A stretch of 64,000 bases of DNA from Ectobius pallidus (Eukaryota > Arthropoda > Insecta > Blattodea > Ectobiidae), in NCBI GenBank assembly GCA_964059195.1, contig CAXKWD010000001.1, forward strand, positions 221,720,484 through 221,784,483. The letters are read 5' to 3'. The notes beneath the pieces were generated by a model. That model saw only the letters and a list, made by a program, of their open reading frames with translations, did no database searches and was not told where the DNA came from. The first letter of the stretch is position 1, and the number at the start of each line of letters is the position of its first letter. Positions 57,240 through 64,000 of this stretch are shown one piece after another. The position numbers were made by a program, and so were the translations under genes.

Positions 57240-57512
57240 AAGTGGAGGGAAAGGAAATAAACATTAAATCCAGTATATAAATATAACATGGCTTCCAAGT
57301 ACCTACAAATGTAGGACGCCATTGGATGTGTGTTCTCAACGGAGAAACCTCCCGTGGTCTGCCTTGTCTTCTGAATCAGTTGAGGAATTTGATGTCGTAC
57401 TGGCATGTTGTCATGGTAGCTCAATGGTAGAGCATCGGCGCGTTAAGCCGAAGATCCGTGTTCAAATCCCGGTTATGACATAAAATTTTTCAAGCTGATT
57501 CTTACTTGTATT
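57240..57512 (+). mobile_element. Retroposed segment carrying a tRNA-like module
   Basis: A 273-bp insert flanked by perfect 14-bp duplications AATTAACATTATTT (57226-57239, 57513-57526); copy 1 of the host MITE is uninterrupted. The tRNA-like part lies near its 3' side (plus strand), after about 170 bp of unrelated sequence, and is followed by AAAATTTTT and about 25 bp. No clear A tail. The layout differs from ordinary tRNA-headed SINEs. Confidence 0.8.
57409..57480 (+). tRNA. tRNA-like sequence, GTT at the anticodon position
   Basis: A cloverleaf can be drawn: acceptor TGTCATG with TATGACA (one G-T pair), D arm AGCTC-AATGGT-AGAGC, anticodon stem TCGGC/GCCGA with loop GCGTTAA, and T arm CCGTG-TTCAAAT-CCCGG with one mismatch. 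An internal A box (TAGCTCAATGGTAG) and B box (GTTCAAATCCC) are good, and TTTTT follows. Against a functional tRNA: C instead of T before the anticodon, one surplus base after the T arm, and its position inside a retroposed insert. By position the anticodon is Asn GTT; identity uncertain. Confidence 0.5.
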
Positions 57513-57710
57513 AATTAACATTATTTTTTAATAAAATGAATTGTAATGAAATTAAAAAAAAATATATATACACAATGTGTTAGTGGTAAAGTCATATTTT
57601 AAATTTTACTGGTTATATTTTAATGTTTTTTAGGTCATAAATGCATGCATATATCCTATTTTTTAGGTCATAGAAATCCGCCCCTACTAATTACGTGTCA
57701 CTGAAAACTA

Positions 57711-58473
57711 CAGCACACGCCGCTTATTGTGATCACTTCGGGACGCAGTTAATCTGATAATATCAACCGATTGATAACAGTAGCCGAATGAATTAATTGA
57801 AGGTTATTTATTCATATATTTTTAGATTATACACTACCATACAGAATTAAAAGCTATTTATTCCTAAAATAATACGTAACTGTGAATCACTGAACCACTC
57901 ATAGGTTAATACAGTAATAAACTGCAAGCAACTATTTTTTCAACCAGTAAAAAAGTTTTCAATTGTTTTTAATTTCCTTTAGGAGTCCATTAACCAATAC
58001 TCCATACTCAGCTACGAGTGTTTTTGGAAGTCTACTGATCTGTGAATACCGCGTAGCAGAACATCTAACACCTGTCCAAGTCTTTTCATTTTACACTAGC
58101 CATCACTGCATTTCAACACTGTGATCTTCATAAATAAAAATCTGCTGCTTAACTGTGGGGTGAAACATTTTTATTGCTTAAAAGAGAAAGTTTGGCAATG
58201 CCACCCCCTCGAACTGGTCATCCTGTGAGCTGGGACAGCAAAATACAGTTGAGTTTACAAACGAAACCCTTAAAACCGAAATTTTGAATGACGTATAGTA
58301 CTTGGAAATAAATGCCGCAAAAAGGAAAATGTGATAACATAAACCGAATCTTTGATTACAATAAACAGAATTTTTTTCAATGTATCAGTATTAATCCGTA
58401 CGGGGCTTCATAAAAGTGATAACATTACCTGACTGATAACATTGTCCGTGATTACATTAAGCGGCGTTCACTG
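57711..58473. mobile_element. Pogo/Tc1-like non-autonomous element, copy 2, uninterrupted
   Basis: Left end CAGCACACGCCGCTTATTG, right end reverse-complemented CAGTGAACGCCGCTTAATG, with TA at 57709-57710 and 58474-58475. 763 bp, without the SINE and the 141-bp insert of copy 1. No transposase frame. Confidence 0.82.
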
Positions 58474-58830
58474 TATTTTAATTCTAAATCAAATATAGCC
58501 TCCGATTGAGAAGGAATTCTTTGTGAACAAAAGAATATTCTTTTCAGGCATAGGACAGAATCGTAAAAGTTAGATAAACTATAACTTCTTTGTAAAACAA
58601 ATGACGGCTATCTGCGAGATAAATAGTTTAGTAATTAGATTACTACAGCGCATGCTCATTCATATTAATCATGGCCGCCTAATACCGTTACATTGTTATA
58701 AACGAGGGAAATATTTCTGTTCCGCTCGACTTGATTCTACAGAGGAAGCTACGCAATTTATATCCTTTCAAGATTAATTTAAAAACAACTCCACAGACAA
58801 GATATTAGCAGTTGTTCAACTATCAATTAT
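58474..58830. other. Unassigned sequence
   Basis: Nothing recognised. Confidence 0.35.
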
Positions 58831-59510
58831 AAATCGATAATTATACGATTGGCCATCTGTGCACAAAGTAATAACAGTTTCCTATTATATTTCTTTCCAA
58901 TGAGACCGCCTTGCTGTAAATTCTAGATTCCAACAAATAACAGAAACTGGTTTCATTGCGTAAACAGCATCTAATATAATATTTTAACTGTTTCCGTGTA
59001 AGACCGTATTCAATTGTTAAATCAATCCAAGGTGGCCTTGCTCTCAGCTGTAAATATCGAGAAAGAAGAGCATCGGTGAAATCGACTTTTTCTTTTTCAA
59101 CATAAATAATCAAATTGCCAATCGATTTGATTTTGTGAACCCATTCTGATGGATTCCTTTGTTTATAATGCTGGGACACAAAGATTTTATTTTAAACATA
59201 GATGGACTGAAGTATGGGCCAATGCACCCCGAAGCCCGATTTTTTAATTTTGCTTTCGTTCGGAATTTTAAGTTTTAAAAAAACTGCCAGAAAACGTGAT
59301 TTTTTAGCTATCCAAGCATCAGTTTTCAGTAATACATTTCATTTGTCAAATCAATTGCAGGTGGCTTGGCCTATTTTTTGTCATAATTTGGAAATAAAAA
59401 CATCGCGATCGCTTGAATTTTGTAAATCCACCCTGGTAGATTCATTTGTTCATAATGTCAAGGCACGTAGACATCTGAAATTTTCAACCTACACGGAAGA
59501 GGGATAATCA
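58831..59510. repeat. Two diverged direct copies of a ~350-bp module inside Helitron-type sequence
   Basis: Segments about 59020-59190 and 59345-59480 share AATCAATYSMAGGTGGC and the phrase around GATTCATTTGTTCATAATG. On the minus strand the first copy keeps a 112-codon frame (58841-59179) with HYKQRNPSEWVHKIKSIGN and YGLTRKQLKYYIRCCL; the second reads HYEQMNLPGWIYKI with stops. I do not recognise the protein. A related segment lies in Helitron Q1 (GATCGCTTGAAT). It could be a gene fragment captured and duplicated by a Helitron (inference). Confidence 0.5.
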
Positions 59511-59989
59511 ATATAGGCCGAAATGGGCAAACATAGTTCGATTTGGACGAAACTCACTATGCAGGGGTTTTATGGGCCAGGGAACTCGAATCTGAGGTTA
59601 TTTTTCCCATGCCGCGCTTTCTAATCGTGGAATTCACTTCAAAACCGGATTTTTAGCTGTATCATTAATATTATTAATCGTTTAGTTTAGGTCTATGAAT
59701 GTTTCGCGTGCAAGTGTTAATAAATATAATGTTTTAATTATTTTGCTCTTAATTTTTAATTTTCCAATTAATTATCGTGATCGAAGCCGCGGGGATCTGC
59801 TATAAGCTATAAAAAGCTATATCTAGCATTTTCTGAGGGAATAATTTGAGTGTGATAAGTCGTTCTTCCTCATTTCAAATTCTAAATACCTATATAAAGA
59901 CCTAGAGTTTGAAAATCGAAAGTCGTTCATAAGTTATTTTCGAATTTACAAAATACAAAACCCGAGCGACGCCGGGCCTTTTAAGCTAG
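59511..59989 (+). mobile_element. Composite Helitron Q7 with two successive 3' ends
   Basis: 59548-59800 carries the Q1/Q5-type 3' half (TTTGGACGAAACTCACTATG, CTAATCGTGGAATTCAC) down to GAAGCCGCGGGGATCTGCTA. It then passes into a Q2/Q4-type 3' half (TTTTCTGAGGGAATAATTTG) ending in the hairpin CCCGAGCGACGCCGGGCC, TTTTAAG and CTAG before T. The 5' TC end was not located. Confidence 0.7.
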
Positions 59990-60077
59990 TATTTTAATAA
60001 TCCTAAAATCTCGTTTCCACCTACGCCATCAGTTTTGTTGTTTTAGTCGTTCTGAATTATGGTTTATGAAGACGAGA

Positions 60078-60510
60078 AGGATCCATCGCTCCTCTCACGC
60101 AGCGGGTTCTGGTTCGGTTCCTGTTCGGGACAAGTTACCCAGGTGGGGTTTTTTCTGGGGGTTTTCCTCACCTGTGAGACAAATGTCGGGTAACGTTAGG
60201 CCCTTGTGGTCCCTAGATGTCATCTGGCCTTCGTCATCTTCATCCCATCCTCGCCTTGTTTGGAGTGAGTGATTGAGTGTGTGAATGGTGTGTCTCGTCC
60301 TATGTGTTCGTGTTGTCTCGGAGGTGGCCCCGGCATTGGGCTGATCACTCATCCGGGGAGGCCCTCCATGTCCTTGTGTGGTCAAAAAAGTATGTATGTG
60401 ATCCAAAAATAATCCCTCTCCCGATAGGTCGCGGCCCTGTAAGGCCCGGGCGGCTTGGATCGCTTAAATCCTTAAAGATAAAGATAAAGATAAAACTAAG
60501 ATAAAGGAAG
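60078..60510 (+). mobile_element. tRNA-derived SINE, family 1, copy 3
   Basis: It begins inside the tRNA-like head; B-box match GGTTCGGTTCC at 60111-60121; body with the GGCCCCGGCATTGGG hairpin; tail of AAAGAT repeats. No clear target duplication. Divergence from the copy at 8.4 kb is modest. Confidence 0.85.
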
Positions 60511-60618
60511 TAAGAAATAAATACGAAGAGGAACCCGAAGAGTTTATGGGTTCACCACCAGGCATGCAGCAATAGTGAATATACCTTAAAAAGAATACAT
60601 ATAAAGAAGAAAAAAAAT

Positions 60619-61229
60619 TAGGGATGGGTCCTCGATACTTTCGATACCTCGATACTCTCGATATTTGCATGGTATCGGCATCGAGCGATACTTCAGAAAA
60701 CTCGCTCGATACTTTTTCGATACTTCGGTAACTGCAATTTAAGGAAATGCGGTATCTCTTTCTGCTTTTAGTAGTCTACTAAATATAGTAAATACTTCTA
60801 TTTCTCCTTGAAGTGGAGAAAACCACTCTGTGACTTTTGTCTAGTCATAAATACTTTCCGACTTTTAAAATCCAAACAGAAGAGATTCTTAATTGTTTCG
60901 TTTCCTGTCAAACGTTTCAATAACAATAACCAACAAGCAAGCTGACTGTCCAAACCCCATTGTAATTTTTGAACAAAAATTTGTAAGTTACAAAAACTAA
61001 TTTTAGTTTTAATGTAGAGTTTAAAAATAATTATAGGCTACTGATGATATTAAATTTTGCCTCATTAAATATGCACACTTAATTTAGTTGGTATTACACA
61101 GTTCTCTCAACTTTTAATTTTTAATGTACCTATTTATTGAAACTGGAAATGTTGACGGTATCGAGTATCGAGGAAAAAATCATGTATCGGTATCGAGTAT
61201 CGAGAAAATCTGGTATCGACCCATCCCTA
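60619..61229. mobile_element. hAT-like MITE, TCGATAC family
   Basis: Ends TAGGGATGGGTC(C)TCGATAC and, reverse-complemented, TAGGGATGGGTCGATACC. Perfect 8-bp duplications AAAAAAAT at 60611-60618 and 61230-61237, though the A-rich site reduces their weight. The subterminal regions reiterate TCGATAC / GTATCGA at least eight times. 611 bp, no coding capacity. Confidence 0.85.
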
Positions 61230-61237
61230 AAAAAAAT

Positions 61238-62061
61238 TTATATAGGCTAAAAGATTTTGACTAGGCCTATCCTAAATTTTCGTAGAAAATTTCGATATGC
61301 ACGCTTTGTATCCGTATTTTCTCGGGTACTTCCGGCGTTTTTAAGTGCAAGCTGGTTTCTATGCATAGGAAATAGAGGACCCATTCGTCAGACCACCGAA
61401 ACATTTCCCATCCACCCTAATACAGGAAACATTTGTGTATCCTGACTTGAGAAATGGTGCGGAAAGAGCATTCTTCACCTATATCCGACGTTTGGGGTGG
61501 CTTTGATGAGACATTGTACTGATGGTCTCTAGGGATGCATTCAGAGTGTCACACGACCGAAATAAAGTTTTGCGAGGCACTAAAATAAAGTGGTGACTAT
61601 TTTATATGACTGCTCTGTGTCTGATTCATAAGACTAGGGGTAGTCTTAAGGGAAATAGGGGTGAAACAGTGGAGGGATGACGTCCTCATCTCAGACTGAA
61701 ATTGGGTGGGGTGACTTAGGGGATGACAGAAGAGTTGATTTAGTCATTTTGGTGAAAAAATGAAATTTTTTTAGTTTATTATCAAAGAATCAGGTTCCCT
61801 AAGGTAAACCTGTGCATGTAACAGGTGCTTCTAACATAATTTTTAAACCTCAGTTCGCTTCCAACTGCCAGTGCAAACTTTAATCGTCTTTTTTTTTTCT
61901 CAGCTTCAATTTGCATGTTATTTTGCCACATCAAAAATATATCTTCTTCCACAAAAATAGAGACAGGCCTATGAAATTTACTCACAATTGCAATGTGTAT
62001 ACAATAAAATAATTAACCATATTTTCTGCGTAGGAACTAGATTTTATTTTTTAATTAGTAT
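61238..62061. other. Unassigned sequence
   Basis: No element ends or genes recognised. Frames of 60-67 codons look random. Confidence 0.35.
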
Positions 62062-62640
62062 AATCCCACGGCGTTCCCACTACGAGTGTAGACTCAAATC
62101 AGGAAATGCTTGTTTTAATGCAGTTCAGAAACTCTTATCTTCTCGTCTTCTGTCCAGAAATCTAAAAATAAAAATTTATAAGACTATTATCCTGCCGGTT
62201 GTATTATATGGATGTGAGACATGGGCCCTTACATAATCTGAGTGTGTTCGAAAACAGGGGGCATAGGAAAATATTTGGGCCTAAGAGAGATGTAAACTGC
62301 ATAACGACGAGCTTCATAACCTGTAGGCTACTCTTCACCGGATATAGAAAGGGTAATTAAATCACGGAGGACGAAATGGGGAGGAAAGACATATCTCAAA
62401 TGTATTGACTGGGAGACCAGAAGGGAAAAGACCACTTGTAAGACTTAGACATAGGTAGGAGGACAATATTAAGATAGATTTAAGGGATGTAGGATTTGCG
62501 AGGGATGATTGGATGGAGTTAGCACAGATTAGAGTGAATGGCGGGCTCAGGTAAGCGCGGCAATGAAGCTTCGGGTTCCATAAAATATATAGTATTCCTT
62601 TAGCTTGCTTAGGAATTATCTATTGCCATTGAGTAAGTCA
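62062..62640 (+). pseudogene. LINE reverse transcriptase C-terminus, AMNLRVP-type, degraded
   Basis: Plus strand. The first frame (to 62236) reads CRLKSGNACFNAVQKLLSSR, then LLSRNLKIKIYKTIILPVVL, then YGCETWALT before a stop. Further segments, in shifted frames, give GRPEGKRPL and EDNIKIDLRDVGFARDDWM, down to the terminal region. This is the segment downstream of the reverse transcriptase active site; 5'-truncated, with multiple stops. The 3' end passes into a short GTAAGTCAGTAAAT tail. Confidence 0.85.
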
Positions 62641-63053
62641 GTAAATAGGCCTACGTATTCCCGGGGCAGTTTTTTTCATTTTTTTGGGTAGAATATTTTT
62701 AAAGGTGTAAAAAAATCCATCATTAAATTTGTAAAGGAAGCATCAAAGAATTTTAGACTAAATTCAGGTTCGTATTTTAATATCCGTAGGAAGAGATAAC
62801 TTAGGCCTAGATTTCAATTTTGATGAAAAAGTGAAATAATTAAATAACACAAATTGAGATATAAGAATGAAATTTTAAACTTTAATTTCGGTTTAAATGT
62901 TAACTAAATGTGCAGAATTTCAAGTAGTTTAGAAAACCAGATTTAATACTTTGGTCATCCTTTGTGGAAATACTTTTATTTTGTAACAAATAATTTCTAC
63001 ATTGTAAGGCAATAGTGCAGTGTGCAACGATCCTATAATATATTTTTTAGACT
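62641..63053. other. Unassigned sequence
   Basis: Nothing recognised. Confidence 0.35.
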
Positions 63054-63153
63054 CAGCTATGTTTATACTCCTTTTAGCTGTTAGACCATATCAGGAGTTC
63101 GGGATCTGTGTCTATACAGTAGGATAGGCCATGAAACTATTGATTGTCAATAA
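63054..63153 (-). mobile_element. tRNA-derived SINE, family 2, 3' fragment
   Basis: Minus-strand match to the last ~100 bp of the family (CCTACTGTATAGACACAG, CTAAAAGGAGTATAAAC). 5'-truncated. Confidence 0.75.
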
Positions 63154-63744
63154 CAACAAAAGTGTTGTTCCCAGATTTTATTAAAAGAAAATACTTTTAT
63201 TATGACCATCATCATGTGGGTGACCGCAACTATACGGTTTACACCACACATTAAAAGGCAGGAAGCTGGGAGATGTTTCGGTGGTAGTGGTATTTGAGTG
63301 TATAAGATCAGATTTTTCAAACGTATTTACAGACCAGAACTCTATGAAGAAATAAGTAGCTACTTACGTCATTAAGTTACTCATCGCAAAGTGAAACATC
63401 GAAGTGGAGCATTCCCCTTGCAGACGTCTGTGTATACATTGATGGAGTATAACAGATGTCTGGCAAAACACAATGCGTCTATCACAATGAGAAGTGTGGT
63501 AGGAAAGGAAATTATTTACTGAAGTGATATCTATGTTTATTCATGCAGCTACGGTTTATAAAAACGACATTTCTCATGATTCCTATGACGTCAGTATCGC
63601 ATTAAAAATTGAAGTTTTTCTGTATGTGACACAAATAATATGCTGCTATGTAGCTATTTTAAAAGAAATATTGTCTTGCATATTTCTGGCTTGTTTAGGT
63701 TATAAACATTTGCGTCCTACTAATTACATTTCTTTTTATTTATT
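63154..63744. other. Unassigned sequence
   Basis: Nothing recognised before the family T copy at the window edge. Confidence 0.35.
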
Positions 63745-64000
63745 AAGTGCCAGAATGGTATTTTATGAGATTGTATGGGGACAGGAAAATCTCTGTCCGT
63801 CTGTCTGTCCGTGTGTCTGTACGCGCGATAACTCAAGTGCGCTTTATCGGATTTTCATGAAACTTTTCATTTATAATGTCTATGGGAAGAAGCCTATTGA
63901 TTTTGGACTAAATCGGTTGACATGTACCGGAATAATACCCAATTTAGTGCCTATTTCATCGTAATATATTAGGAAGAATTTATCAAATGCAGATCAGTTC
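63745..64000 (+). mobile_element. Family T element, copy T7, cut by the window edge
   Basis: Starts AAGTGCCAGAATGG after ATTTATT (63738-63744, the expected target), with leader GTCTGTCTGTCCGTGTG and the first internal unit. The 3' part lies beyond the window. Confidence 0.85.

Larger units (their letters stand above)
56941..57686. mobile_element. hAT-like MITE, GCATATTT family, copy 2, with nested tRNA-bearing insertion
   Basis: Ends TAGGGGGCGAATTTCTATG and, reverse-complemented, TAGGGGCGGATTTCTATG. Flanking octamers CTAATCAC (56933-56940) and CTAATTAC (57687-57694) match 7 of 8. The interior has the GCATATTTAGGTCATATTT words of copy 1. A 273-bp retroposed segment sits at 57240-57512. Confidence 0.9.

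Overview
This is eukaryotic, AT-rich, non-coding DNA. It is almost certainly arthropod and most likely from an insect with a large, repeat-laden genome. A polyneopteran such as a cockroach or termite relative is my best guess, from the abundance and style of the LINE C-terminal fragments; that assignment is inference. I found no intact host protein-coding gene, no rRNA and no convincing functional tRNA. Open reading frames are short and are explained by transposon remnants, microsatellites or chance. The window reads as intergenic or deep intronic sequence built from layered transposable elements.

Layout. 1-5 kb: an element with perfect 38-bp inverted ends, unassigned AT-rich DNA, a LINE fragment and a microsatellite. 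4.8-9.7 kb: two head-to-head mariner remnants carrying nested insertions, then a pogo/Tc1-like TA element carrying a tRNA-derived SINE and a second small retroposon. 10-16.9 kb: an A-rich tract, a TA-flanked MITE, two copies of an AATAAAA-targeting element (family T), hAT-like MITEs with 8-bp duplications, and a Helitron. 17-23.8 kb: a duplicated block split by a composite hAT-like unit, a tandem repeat studded with RFX X-box-like palindromes, a second SINE family and another hAT-like MITE. 24-36 kb: SINEs, a LINE 3' end, hAT-like MITEs, a full-length family T element with a datable empty site, an R2-clade endonuclease pseudogene and mariner debris. 36-48 kb: LINE ends with trinucleotide tails, Helitrons, a hAT-like element and a large palindrome. 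48-64 kb: a LINE 3' end, Helitrons, mariner and TA MITEs, a foldback element with tandem-repeat arms, a hAT element with the only recognisable hAT transposase fragment, a retroposed tRNA-like insertion, a TCGATAC-rich hAT-like MITE, another LINE pseudogene, and a family T copy cut by the window edge.

How the parts relate. Many elements sit inside other elements, and paralogous empty copies elsewhere in this window let insertion sites and target duplications be read directly: 7 bp AATAAAA for family T, A|T for a Helitron, TA for small MITEs, 8 bp for hAT-like elements, and 11-14 bp for retroposons. The most unusual items are the AATAAAA-targeting family with an amplified internal ~150-bp unit, the composite hAT unit that appears to have moved as one piece, the repeated X-box-like palindromes, and a mariner deletion derivative sitting at the exact centre of a tandem-repeat palindrome. 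All element names are my own labels; I could not search any database.
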